From: Glycomyces terrestris
GTDB lineage: Bacteria > Actinomycetota > Actinomycetes > Mycobacteriales > Micromonosporaceae
Length of the DNA: 64,000 nucleotides
Reading direction: 5' to 3'
Assembly (NCBI RefSeq): GCF_003933745.1
Contig: NZ_RSEB01000007.1
Coordinates: 62,001 to 126,000 of the forward strand
Numbering within the stretch: position 1 is the stretch's first letter; each line of letters opens with the position of its first letter. The position numbers and the translations under genes are program-made. Under the pieces are notes generated by a model that was given only the letters and a program-made list of their open reading frames with translations, was not told the origin of the DNA and made no database searches. Below, piece after piece: positions 17,161 to 25,430 of the stretch.

Positions 17161-18381
17161 ATGGCGAAGATCAAGGTCGCGAACCCGGTCGTCGAACTCG
17201 ACGGCGACGAGATGACCCGCATCATCTGGAGCAAGATCAAGGACGAGCTGATCCACCCCTACCTGGACGTGGACCTGCACTACTACGACCTCTCGATCGA
17301 GCACCGCGACGCCACCGACGACCAGGTCACCGTCGACGCCGCCAACGCGATCGCCGAGCACCACGTCGGCGTCAAGTGCGCGACGATCACCCCCGACGAG
17401 GCCCGCGTCGAGGAGTTCGGCCTCAAGAAGATGTGGCGCTCCCCGAACGGCACCATCCGCAACATCCTCGGCGGCGTCGTCTTCCGCGAGCCGATCATCA
17501 TGAGCAACGTCCCCCGCCTCGTGCCGGGCTGGACCCAGCCGATCATCATCGGCCGCCACGCCCACGGCGACCAGTACAAGGCCACCGACTTCAAGGTCGA
17601 CCGCCCCGGCACCCTCACCGTGACCTTCACGCCGGCCGACGGCTCCGAGCCGATCGAGTTCCAGGCCGCCGAGTACCCGGAGGGCGGCGGCGTCGCCATG
17701 GCGATGTACAACTACCGGAAGTCCATCGAGGACTTCGCGCGCGCCTCGTTCCGCTACGGCCTGGCCCGCGACTACCCGGTCTACATGTCGACCAAGAACA
17801 CCATCCTCAAGGCCTACGACGGCATGTTCAAGGACGTGTTCCAGGAGATCTTCGACAACGAGTTCAAGGCCGAGTTCGACGCCAAGGGGCTCACCTACGA
17901 GCACCGCCTCATCGACGACATGGTCGCCGCGGCCATGAAGTGGGAGGGCGGCTACGTCTGGGCCTGCAAGAACTACGACGGCGACGTCCAGTCCGACACC
18001 GTCGCGCAGGGCTTCGGCTCGCTCGGCCTCATGACTTCTGTGCTCATGACCCCCGACGGCCAGACCGTCGAGGCCGAGGCCGCGCACGGCACCGTGACCC
18101 GCCACTACCGCGCCCACCAGCGCGGCGAGAAGACCTCGACCAACCCGATCGCCTCGATCTTCGCGTGGACCCGCGGCCTGTCGCACCGCGGGAAGCTCGA
18201 CGGCACCCCCGAGGTCAGCGGCTTCGCCGAGACCCTCGAGCGGGTCGTCATCGACACCGTCGAAGGCGGCAAGATGACCAAGGACCTGGCGCTCCTCGTC
18301 GGCCGGGAGCAGGAGTGGCAGACCACCGACGAGTTCCTCGACACCCTGTCGGAGAACCTCGCCAAGAAGGTCGCGGCCTAG
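17161..18381 (+). CDS. icd: NADP-dependent isocitrate dehydrogenase, eukaryotic-like class
   Basis: 406 residues from the ATG at 17161; the frame is open further upstream without homology. It catalyses oxidative decarboxylation of isocitrate to 2-oxoglutarate in the TCA cycle. Visible family features: [13 protein letters not shown] at the N terminus, the substrate loop [12 protein letters not shown], the [13 protein letters not shown] segment, metal ligands in DDMVA and YDGDVQSD, and the NADP-binding HGTVTRHYR. These belong to the homodimeric IDH class shared with mitochondria and mycobacterial ICD-1, not the monomeric Streptomyces type. Shine-Dalgarno is weak (GAGAGG about 10 nt upstream). 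Monocistronic, closed by a hairpin at 18489-18535. Confidence 0.96.
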   Translation: MAKIKVANPVVELDGDEMTRIIWSKIKDELIHPYLDVDLHYYDLSIEHRDATDDQVTVDAANAIAEHHVGVKCATITPDEARVEEFGLKKMWRSPNGTIRNILGGVVFREPIIMSNVPRLVPGWTQPIIIGRHAHGDQYKATDFKVDRPGTLTVTFTPADGSEPIEFQAAEYPEGGGVAMAMYNYRKSIEDFARASFRYGLARDYPVYMSTKNTILKAYDGMFKDVFQEIFDNEFKAEFDAKGLTYEHRLIDDMVAAAMKWEGGYVWACKNYDGDVQSDTVAQGFGSLGLMTSVLMTPDGQTVEAEAAHGTVTRHYRAHQRGEKTSTNPIASIFAWTRGLSHRGKLDGTPEVSGFAETLERVVIDTVEGGKMTKDLALLVGREQEWQTTDEFLDTLSENLAKKVAA

Positions 18382-18488
18382 CGCGTAACCGGGTCGCCGC
18401 AGACTCGTTGTAGAGGGTGCGGTCACTGCTCGGCGTCGCTTGCGAGCCGGGCTCCGAGCCCCAGTGCGGTGGCCGCCCCTTCCCAGTT

Positions 18489-18535
18489 GGAGGCCCCGGC
18501 CGACGTGTGCAGGCGCACACTCGGCAGGGGCCTCC
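18489..18535 (+). terminator. long composite hairpin after icd
   Basis: GGAGGCCCC (18489-18497) pairs with 18527-18535, and within it GGCCGA and GTGTGC pair with TCGG and GCACAC, giving a nearly continuous stem followed by CCCCTTT. It lies 108 bp after icd. Downstream, TAAACT near 18551 may be the -10 for the next operon. The rest of the 240-bp gap shows nothing. Confidence 0.65.
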
Positions 18536-18621
18536 CCCCTTTCGCGGCTTGTAAACTAGCCGGGTTGCACACCGGTTCGCGCAGTTCGCGGCGGACCGCG
18601 CCCCCCGACCGAAAGGCAGAC

Positions 18622-19350
18622 ATGAGAGGCGTCATCCTCGCCGCCGGACAGGGGCAGCGCCTGCGCCCCGACACCGACCGCCTCCCCAAGACGCTGCTGC
18701 CGGTCACCGCGACCGAGACCATCCTCGACACCGTCGTCCGCGGCCTCGCCGAGGTCGGTGTGACGGACATCGCCGTCACCGTCGGGCACGCCGCCGAGCG
18801 GATCGTCGAGCACGCGCCGTCCCTCGAGTCGCGCTACGGCGTCGAGGTGACGATCGTCGAGAACGACAAGCCGCACTGGAACAACGCGTACTCGCTGTGG
18901 ACCGCCCGCGAGCACTACGCCGGCGGCGCGATCCTCGTCAACGGCGACACCGTCCACCCCGCGAGCATCGAGCGGCGCCTCCTGGCCGCCGCCGAGACCG
19001 ACCCGCGCCTGCTGCTGGCCCTCGACGACCACAAGGAGCTCACCGAGGAGGCCATGAAGGTCCGCATCGGCGAGCACGGCGTCGAGCTCATCCACAAGGT
19101 CCAGCCGGTCGAGTCCGCCGCCGGGGAGTACATCGGCGTCAGCCTCATCCCGGCCGGGGTCGCCGAGGAGCTCACCAAGGCCCTCGAGGCGACCTTCACC
19201 CGCGACTCGACCCTGTACTACGAGGACGCCTACCAGCTCCTGGCCGAGGCCGGGCGGATCGGCACCGTCTCCACCGGGCCGGTGCGCTGGACCGAGGTCG
19301 ACGACCACGCCGACTGGGCCCTCGCCGAAGCGATCGCGGCGACCCTGTAG
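18622..19350 (+). CDS. sugar/polyol-phosphate nucleotidyltransferase, LicC-like
   Basis: 242 residues from the ATG at 18622 (GAAAGG 5-6 nt upstream). The signature VILAAGQGQRLRP with K in LPKTLLPV is the NTP-binding motif of nucleotidyltransferases; NNAYSLW is the motif of the phosphocholine cytidylyltransferase (LicC) branch, and VNGDT takes the place of the catalytic Asp motif. The product is probably a CDP- or other NDP-activated small alcohol phosphate. Its stop overlaps the start of the glycerol-1-phosphate dehydrogenase-like gene, suggesting the substrate is the polyol phosphate made by that enzyme. Start of a three-gene operon ending in the polymer exporter permease. Confidence 0.82.
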   Translation: MRGVILAAGQGQRLRPDTDRLPKTLLPVTATETILDTVVRGLAEVGVTDIAVTVGHAAERIVEHAPSLESRYGVEVTIVENDKPHWNNAYSLWTAREHYAGGAILVNGDTVHPASIERRLLAAAETDPRLLLALDDHKELTEEAMKVRIGEHGVELIHKVQPVESAAGEYIGVSLIPAGVAEELTKALEATFTRDSTLYYEDAYQLLAEAGRIGTVSTGPVRWTEVDDHADWALAEAIAATL

Positions 19351-20402
19351 TGCCCACGTTCGCCCGCACCGTCCTCGCGCCGATCACGGTTGAGGTGTCC
19401 TCCGGAGCCGTCGCGCGGCTCCCGGAGCTGCTCGCGGACTCCCGGATCTCCTCGGGCGGGCGCGTCGCCGTCGCCCTCGGACCCGGCCTCGGCGAGACCA
19501 TCGCCGACCAGCTCGACCACCTGCCCGACGCCGTCGTGCACACCGTCAAGGCCGGCAGCCTCGACAGCGCCAAGGAGCTCACCAGGCGCCTGCGCGACGA
19601 CCACGTCGACGCCCTCGTCGGCATCGGCGGCGGCAAGCTCCTCGACACCGCCAAGTGGGCGGCCTCCGACCTGGGGCTGCCGATGGTCTCGGTCGCCACG
19701 AGCCTCGCCCACGACGGCCTCGCGTCCCCCACGGCCTCGCTGGAGCGCGACGGCGTCTCCGTCTCCTACGGGGTCCACCCGCCGCTCGCCGTCCTCGCCG
19801 ACCTCGACTTCATCCGCCGCGCGCCCGCGAACCAGCTCCAGTCCGGCATCGGCGACGCCCTGACGAACCTGTCCGCGGTCGCCGACTGGCAGCTGTCCAA
19901 CGAGGTGAACGGCGAGCCCGTCGACGGCCTCGCCGCCGCGATCGCGCGCACCGGCGCCGAGGCGGTCCTGCGCCACCCGGGCACGATCGCCGACGACGCG
20001 TTCCTGGCCACCCTGGCCGACGCGCTCATCCAAGGCGGCCTCGCGTCGAGCATGGCCGGATCGTCCCGGCCCTGCTCGGGCGGGTGCCACGAGATCGCGC
20101 ACGCGCTCGAGGCGCTCCACCCCGGCCTGGCCTCCCACGGGGCCGAGGGCGCGATCGGGGCGCTCATCTGCACCTGGCTGCGGGGCGACGACGCCCTGTT
20201 CGCGGAGCTCTCGGCCGCCCTGAAACGGCACGGCCTGCCGCGCACCGCGAGTGAACTCGGGTTGACCACGGCGGAGCTCGCCACAGCGGTGGCCTACGCG
20301 CCGAGGACCCGCCCGGGCCGTTATACGATTCTCGAACATCGTGAACTGGACTCGGTGGCGCTGGAGCGACACCTGACGGAGATGATGCATGAGCTCGATT
20401 AG
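19350..20402 (+). CDS. iron-containing alcohol dehydrogenase family, glycerol-1-phosphate dehydrogenase-like
   Basis: 350 residues from a GTG at 19350 that overlaps the TAG of the previous gene (TAGTG). The nucleotide-binding GIGGGKLLDTAK begins near residue 91; HDGLASP (D122) and the pair H247 (GGCHEIAH) and H263 (HPGLASHGA) are the likely metal ligands. This pattern is that of the AraM/EgsA group, which reduces dihydroxyacetone phosphate to sn-glycerol-1-phosphate in archaea and some bacteria. Together with the LicC-like enzyme it may form a CDP-glycerol-type donor for a wall polymer. Substrate remains inference. Confidence 0.85.
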   Translation: MPTFARTVLAPITVEVSSGAVARLPELLADSRISSGGRVAVALGPGLGETIADQLDHLPDAVVHTVKAGSLDSAKELTRRLRDDHVDALVGIGGGKLLDTAKWAASDLGLPMVSVATSLAHDGLASPTASLERDGVSVSYGVHPPLAVLADLDFIRRAPANQLQSGIGDALTNLSAVADWQLSNEVNGEPVDGLAAAIARTGAEAVLRHPGTIADDAFLATLADALIQGGLASSMAGSSRPCSGGCHEIAHALEALHPGLASHGAEGAIGALICTWLRGDDALFAELSAALKRHGLPRTASELGLTTAELATAVAYAPRTRPGRYTILEHRELDSVALERHLTEMMHELD

Positions 20403-22032
20403 CCCGCACCCCGACGGCGTCTCCGGCCCAGCCGGAAACCGCGACGGGAGCCCGGACTCCAACGACGCGGCGGCCCCCCAGGGCGGCTTCGGCACCGGGC
20501 CTTCGGCCGCCCCCGCGGGCTACCCGCCGGGGGCCATGAGCTCCGGCTCGGCGGCGTTCGCGAGCCCGCCGCCGTCGGCCGCGCCCGGCATCACACCGCC
20601 GCCGCACCCCGGCCAGGCCCCGGGCACTCCGGGCGTGCAACCGCCTGCGCCGCAAGGCTACGGGCAGCAGCCCGGGCCGCACGCGCCCGCGCCGCAGCAC
20701 CCCGCCCCGTACGGCCCGCCCGCGCACCCGCAGGGCCCGCCGCCGGCCGCGCACGGCTCTCCGCAGGCCCCCTACGGCGCCCCCCAGGCCCCGTACCACC
20801 CGGGCCAGCCGCCCCAGCACCCCCACCAGTCGCCGCAGGCGCCCCACGGCCAGCCGCCGCAGGGCCAGCAGCCCCCGCAGCCGTACGGCCAGCCCGCCCC
20901 GCAGCCGCAGGGCCAGCCGCAGCCGGCGCACTTCCAGCCGCAGACGCCTCCGCCGCCGCCCGCGGTCGCGCCCCCGCCGCCGCACGTCGCCGCGGGCAGC
21001 CCGGGCCAGGTCCCGCAGGCGCCGTACGCGACCCGCGTCGAGCCGGGCCGCGAGATGCCGATGGCCGGGGCCTCCCCGATCCGCCGCAACCTCGACGACA
21101 CCGCCGAGCTCCCGGCGTTCCTCGACTCCGCACGCAGCGAGGAGGGGCCGCTCGACGAGTCCCGCAACGCCGTCGTCAAACCGCTCAAGCGGAAGTTCCC
21201 GCTCACCACCGGCTTCACCGCGCTCCTGCGCCACCGCTACGCCATGTCCGTCCTGGTCCGCCGCGACCTCGCGGTCAAGTACCAGGCCACGGTCATGGGC
21301 TACGTGTGGTCGCTCATCGAGCCGCTCGGCCTCACCGTCATCTACTGGTTCGTGTTCGACGTCGTCTTCGGCGGCGGCAGCTCGATCCCCGCCGACGAGA
21401 ACGGCAACCGCCCCGGCTACCTCGTCTTCATCGTCTCGGGCATCTTCGCCTACCAGTGGTTCAGCTCCGCGGTGAACGAGGGCGCGAAGTCCCTCGGCGG
21501 CCAGGCGAGCCTCATCACGGTCATGAAGGTCCCCCGAGAGGTCTTCCCGGTCTCGAAGGTCTTCGCGCGCTTCGCCGAGTACGTCGTCGGGTTCCCGATC
21601 CTCATCGCCGTCGCCATCCTCGACGGCGGCGTGTTCGGCCTCAACCTGCTGTGGCTGTTCCCGGCGATCCTGGTGCAGGCCATGCTCACCACCGGCATGG
21701 TGTTCATCCTCGCCGCCGCGAACGTCCTGTTCCGCGACGTGCAGCGCTTCCTGCCGCTCGTCATGCGCGTGCTGTTCTACGCCTCGGCGATCATCTACCC
21801 GATCACCAAGGTCACCAGCGCCGAGTCGATGCAGAACCACCCGTGGCTGGTCAACCTGTTCACCTCGAACCCGCTCGTCGGCATCTTCTCGATGCACCGC
21901 GCCGCGTTCATCCCGGGCCTGGCCCCGTCGATGTACTCGGTCGCCGTGGCCGTCGGCGTCTCGGTCTTCCTGCTGTTCTTCGGCCGCTGGATCTTCTACC
22001 GCCTCGAACCGCGTGTGCTCAAGGCGCTCTAG
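20389..22032 (+). CDS. polysaccharide/teichoic acid ABC exporter permease (TagG/Wzm type) with long Pro/Gln-rich N terminus
   Basis: 547 residues. The C-terminal 260 or so are an ABC-2 permease with RRDLAVKYQATVMGYVWSLIEPLG, SSIPADENG and six hydrophobic segments; it ends with the family motif FYRLEPRVLKAL. The first 230 residues are almost only Pro, Gln, Ala, Gly and His and are likely disordered and cytosolic; TagG and Wzm normally lack this. The ATG at 20389 lies within the end of the previous gene (14-bp overlap), tying it to that pathway. No partner ATPase (TagH/Wzt) follows, so it must be encoded elsewhere. Exports a lipid-linked surface polymer by family analogy. Confidence 0.85.
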   Translation: MSSISPHPDGVSGPAGNRDGSPDSNDAAAPQGGFGTGPSAAPAGYPPGAMSSGSAAFASPPPSAAPGITPPPHPGQAPGTPGVQPPAPQGYGQQPGPHAPAPQHPAPYGPPAHPQGPPPAAHGSPQAPYGAPQAPYHPGQPPQHPHQSPQAPHGQPPQGQQPPQPYGQPAPQPQGQPQPAHFQPQTPPPPPAVAPPPPHVAAGSPGQVPQAPYATRVEPGREMPMAGASPIRRNLDDTAELPAFLDSARSEEGPLDESRNAVVKPLKRKFPLTTGFTALLRHRYAMSVLVRRDLAVKYQATVMGYVWSLIEPLGLTVIYWFVFDVVFGGGSSIPADENGNRPGYLVFIVSGIFAYQWFSSAVNEGAKSLGGQASLITVMKVPREVFPVSKVFARFAEYVVGFPILIAVAILDGGVFGLNLLWLFPAILVQAMLTTGMVFILAAANVLFRDVQRFLPLVMRVLFYASAIIYPITKVTSAESMQNHPWLVNLFTSNPLVGIFSMHRAAFIPGLAPSMYSVAVAVGVSVFLLFFGRWIFYRLEPRVLKAL

Positions 22033-22040
22033 GCGACAGG

Positions 22041-22068
22041 ACGGCCCCGACGACCGCGTCGGGGCCGT
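22041..22068 (+). terminator. 12-bp hairpin after the exporter permease
   Basis: ACGGCCCCGACG (22041-22052) pairs with 22057-22068 around ACCG, 8 bp after the stop codon. Confidence 0.75.
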
Positions 22069-22254
22069 TCCCGCGTTCCCGGCCGCCCCCGCTCCGGCCA
22101 ATGTGGACGGAAGTGGCGAAAGGGGCCGACCGGGCGCGAGCGGCCCCGCGGGGCGGGACCGCCGTCGGTACGATGTGGGGAACGCCCGCAACCGAAGGCG
22201 TGTCCGGATAGTCGGATTGGTCACCGCCCAGTCCCCGACCGCGCCGGATGCGCC

Positions 22255-22260
22255 TAGTAT
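22255..22260 (+). promoter_or_regulatory. -10 hexamer TAGTAT of the acyltransferase gene
   Basis: TAGTAT fits the actinobacterial TANNNT -10. Transcription would begin near 22267, which excludes the in-frame GTG at 22261 and supports the ATG at 22306 as the real start. No clear -35 is visible. Confidence 0.4.
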
Positions 22261-22305
22261 GTGGGGCGACCACGCCCCGGCATCCCAGACGGAGAACTTC
22301 GCGCC

Positions 22306-24627
22306 ATGACCTCCCCGCAGCCCCCGCGGCCCCAGCCCAGAGCCGCTGCCGGGGGCGGCGTCAACGAGGAGACGCTCCACCTGCCCGCCTCCACGCCCGG
22401 CGCGGCCGCCCCGCCCGCCGCCGCGACGCAGCGCACCGCCCCCAGCCCCTACCCGGTCCGGCCGCCGTTCCGCGCCCCCGCGCCCCCGCCCCCCGGCCCG
22501 CAGGCCCCGCCCGGCCCGATGCGCACCACCGGCGCGCACCCGCGCCCCGCGCCCGCCCCGCTCGCGGCCCCGCTGCGCTGGGAGGGCGTCGGCTTCCGGC
22601 CCGACATCCAGGGCCTGCGCGCCGTCGCCGTCGCCCTGGTGCTCCTGTCGCACGTCGGATTCTCGTTCGCCGCGGGCGGGTACGTGGGCGTCGACGTGTT
22701 CTTCGTCGTCTCCGGGTTCCTCATCACCTCCCTGCTCGTCAAGGAGGTCTTCGACACCGGGCGGATCTCGCTCGCCGGGTTCTACGCCCGCCGGGCCCGC
22801 CGCATCCTCCCCGCCGCGAGCGCCGTCACCATCGCGACCGCGCTCGGCGCGTGGCTGTGGTTCCCCGTGACGCGCCTCGAGGCGGTCATGCAGGACGCGT
22901 TCACCGTCATCGTGTACGCCGTGAACTACCGCTTCGTCGCCACCGAGACCGAGTACCTGAACGCCGACCAGATGCCCTCGCCGTTCCAGCAGTACTGGTC
23001 CCTGGCGGTCGAGGAGCAGTTCTACGTCGTGTGGCCGCTGCTGCTCATCGGGCTGCTCGCCCTCGCCAAGCGCAGCCCCCGCAAGCTCCTCAGCGCCGCG
23101 ATCGCCTCGTGCGCCGGGATCTTCGCGCTCAGCCTGGTCCTGTCGGTGCTCACCACCGAGGTGTCGCAGCCGACCGCGTACTACGCGGCCCACACCCGCA
23201 TCTGGGAGCTCGCCGCCGGCGCGCTCCTGGCGCTCATGCTCCCGACGCTCAAGCGGATCCCGGCCGCGGCCGCGTGGATCCTCGGCCTCGGCGGGCTCGC
23301 CGCGATCGTCGCCGCGGGCGTCCTGTACGACGCGTCGACGCCGTTCCCGGGCTACACCGCGCTCCTGCCGGTCCTCGGCACCGCGGCCGTGATCGCCGCC
23401 GGCTCGGGCGCGAAGAACCCCGCGAGCGCGCTCCTGGCGACCGGCCCGTTCCAGTACGTCGGCAAGATCTCCTACAGCCTCTACCTGTGGCACTGGCCGA
23501 TCCTCATCCTGATCCCGCTCGCGGTCGACGCCGAGCCGACCGTGGGCCTGCACACGGTCCTGCTGCTCGCCACGGTCGCGGTCGCGCAGCTGTCGTACCT
23601 GTACATCGAGGAGCCGGTGCGCCGCGCCCGCCCGCTCCGGACGAGCAACATGTGGGGCCTGGTCACCGGCGTCGCCTGCTCGCTGCTCGGCATCGCCATG
23701 GTCCTCACCCTGACGCTCGGCTTCGGGAAGGTCCCGCCGCAGGAGGAGCCGGTCGACCTCGAGGCGGTCGAGGAGGTCGAGGACGTGTCCGAGATCGAGC
23801 TGCGGCTCCAGGAGGGCCTGGCGGTCACCACCGTCCCCGCCGACCTCGAGCCGTCCCTGACGAGCGTGGCCTCCGACGAGCCGGAGATCTACGGCGACGG
23901 CTGCCACCTCGACGCGTGGACCGAGAGCCTCCTCGACGGGTGCGCGTTCGGCGCCCCCGACAGCGGGACCACCGTGATGCTCTTCGGCGACTCCCATGCG
24001 GCCCAGTGGTTCCCGGCGCTCGAACCGATCGCGGTCGAGCAGGGCTGGCGGCTGGTGACGCGCACCAAGAGCGCGTGCACGCCCGCGAGCACCACCGTCT
24101 CCAACGAGACCGTCGGCGGCGAGTACACCTCCTGCTCCGACTGGCGCGAGAACGTCCTCGCCGAGATCGAGGAGGTGCGGCCCGCCATGGTGATCCTCAG
24201 CGGCGAGGACGCGCCCCCGATCGTGGAGTGGGAGGACGACGGCCCCGAGGCGTGGGCCCAGGCGTGGACCGACACGCTCGCGCGCGTCACCGCCGCGGCC
24301 GCGAACACCGTCGTGCTCACCGACACGCCGCGCAGCCCCACCGGTGATCCGATCCCCGAATGCGTGGCGCTGCACCAGGACTCGGTCGCCGAATGCGTCA
24401 TGCAGCGCTCCGAGGCGATCGACGACTCCGGCAACCGCGAGGCCGCCATGGCCGCGCAGCAGGAGGCCGGCGCGACGGTCGTCGAGACCGTCGGCTGGTT
24501 CTGCTACGCCGGGGCCTGCCCCGTCGTCACCGGGAACCTCCTGGTGTACCGCGACTCCCACCACATGAGCACCCCGTACGCGCGGTCGCTCACCCAGCTG
24601 CTGCGGGACGAGCTCCCGGCGCTGTGA
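22306..24627 (+). CDS. membrane acyltransferase (OafA/YrhL type) with C-terminal SGNH domain
   Basis: 773 residues from the ATG at 22306 (GGAG 11 nt upstream). A Pro-rich N-terminal stretch of about 95 residues precedes the acyltransferase-3 domain (about 100-460, ten or so helices) with RPDIQGLRAVAV, SHVGFSFAAGGYVGVDVFF and the QYWSLAVEEQFY motif. After a final helix comes an extracytoplasmic SGNH hydrolase-like domain: GDSHAAQW (residues 561-568) with the nucleophile Ser563, and the D750-S-H-H753 dyad. Such proteins O-acetylate (or transfer other acyl groups to) surface polysaccharide or peptidoglycan. Position next to the exporter permease suggests it modifies that polymer. Confidence 0.92.
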   Translation: MTSPQPPRPQPRAAAGGGVNEETLHLPASTPGAAAPPAAATQRTAPSPYPVRPPFRAPAPPPPGPQAPPGPMRTTGAHPRPAPAPLAAPLRWEGVGFRPDIQGLRAVAVALVLLSHVGFSFAAGGYVGVDVFFVVSGFLITSLLVKEVFDTGRISLAGFYARRARRILPAASAVTIATALGAWLWFPVTRLEAVMQDAFTVIVYAVNYRFVATETEYLNADQMPSPFQQYWSLAVEEQFYVVWPLLLIGLLALAKRSPRKLLSAAIASCAGIFALSLVLSVLTTEVSQPTAYYAAHTRIWELAAGALLALMLPTLKRIPAAAAWILGLGGLAAIVAAGVLYDASTPFPGYTALLPVLGTAAVIAAGSGAKNPASALLATGPFQYVGKISYSLYLWHWPILILIPLAVDAEPTVGLHTVLLLATVAVAQLSYLYIEEPVRRARPLRTSNMWGLVTGVACSLLGIAMVLTLTLGFGKVPPQEEPVDLEAVEEVEDVSEIELRLQEGLAVTTVPADLEPSLTSVASDEPEIYGDGCHLDAWTESLLDGCAFGAPDSGTTVMLFGDSHAAQWFPALEPIAVEQGWRLVTRTKSACTPASTTVSNETVGGEYTSCSDWRENVLAEIEEVRPAMVILSGEDAPPIVEWEDDGPEAWAQAWTDTLARVTAAAANTVVLTDTPRSPTGDPIPECVALHQDSVAECVMQRSEAIDDSGNREAAMAAQQEAGATVVETVGWFCYAGACPVVTGNLLVYRDSHHMSTPYARSLTQLLRDELPAL

Positions 24628-24746
24628 GCTGTGGCGCAGGCGTGTCGGGGCCCTGCTCGCGGGCCTCGGCCCTGGACCGCGCTTGGTACAGTGTGTATCG
24701 ATCCCTTCCCCGTCGGGAGCCCGAGCCCCCTTGAGAGGAACGCCCC

Positions 24747-25349
24747 ATGCGCAGGCTGACCGCACTCGCCGCACTCGTGCTGCTGTTCGCCGCCGGCTGC
24801 ACCACCGGGGACGACCCGGGGAACGGCGAGGACCCGGGGACGACCGAGTCGGAGGCGCCGCCCGCGCCGACCGCGCCCGTCGAGCTGACGCTCACGCCCC
24901 CGGCCGGGTTCACCGCCGACACCACCGGCGCCGACCGCGAGGTGCTCTTCACCGACCAGCACGTGACGTACACGTTCTGGGTCGCCGGCGCCGAAGGCGG
25001 CTTCGACCGCATCCAGGTCACCTCGTACCTGCTCAGCGAAGGCGCCGACACCTCCACGTACGACGCGCAGGCGAACCTCGTCACCGACTACTTCGGGAAG
25101 CTCAACCAGCTCATCTCGCTGGACAACTACTACCCGACGATCATGCACCGGCAGGACGGCATCTACCGCTACGGCGAGGTCGTCGTCGACGGCGTCGAGG
25201 TCAAGTGGCAGGACCACTTCGTGTTCGCCGGCCAGTACCTCATCAACGTCACCTGCTCCTGGGACGCGCACTACGCCCAGGTCGACGCCGCCTGCGGCGA
25301 GGTGACCTCGACGTTCCCGTTCCCCGAGGACTTCACCGCGGCCGCGTAG
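24747..25349 (+). CDS. secreted lipoprotein of unknown function
   Basis: 200 residues. Signal peptide with lipobox FAAGC (Cys at residue 18), then an acidic Gly/Glu/Pro linker and a compact domain of about 150 residues (ELTLTPPAGF, FTDQHVTYTFWVAG, YYPTIMHRQDGIYRYGE). GAGAGGA stands 8 nt before the ATG, and TACAGT at 24687-24692 is a possible -10. I do not recognise the domain. It is monocistronic and converges with the glycosyltransferase locus. Confidence 0.8.
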   Translation: MRRLTALAALVLLFAAGCTTGDDPGNGEDPGTTESEAPPAPTAPVELTLTPPAGFTADTTGADREVLFTDQHVTYTFWVAGAEGGFDRIQVTSYLLSEGADTSTYDAQANLVTDYFGKLNQLISLDNYYPTIMHRQDGIYRYGEVVVDGVEVKWQDHFVFAGQYLINVTCSWDAHYAQVDAACGEVTSTFPFPEDFTAAA

Positions 25350-25430
25350 GGCCCAGCGGCCGGCCCGGCAGTGCCTTAGAGCGTCGGGCCGAGCGTTCGG
25401 ACCGGCCTCGGACCGCCGGGCCCGGGGGCC

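Noticed and set aside
22261-22305. GTG at 22261 as start of the acyltransferase
   Set aside because: It directly follows a -10-like TAGTAT, so it would precede the transcription start; the ATG at 22306 has GGAG in place.
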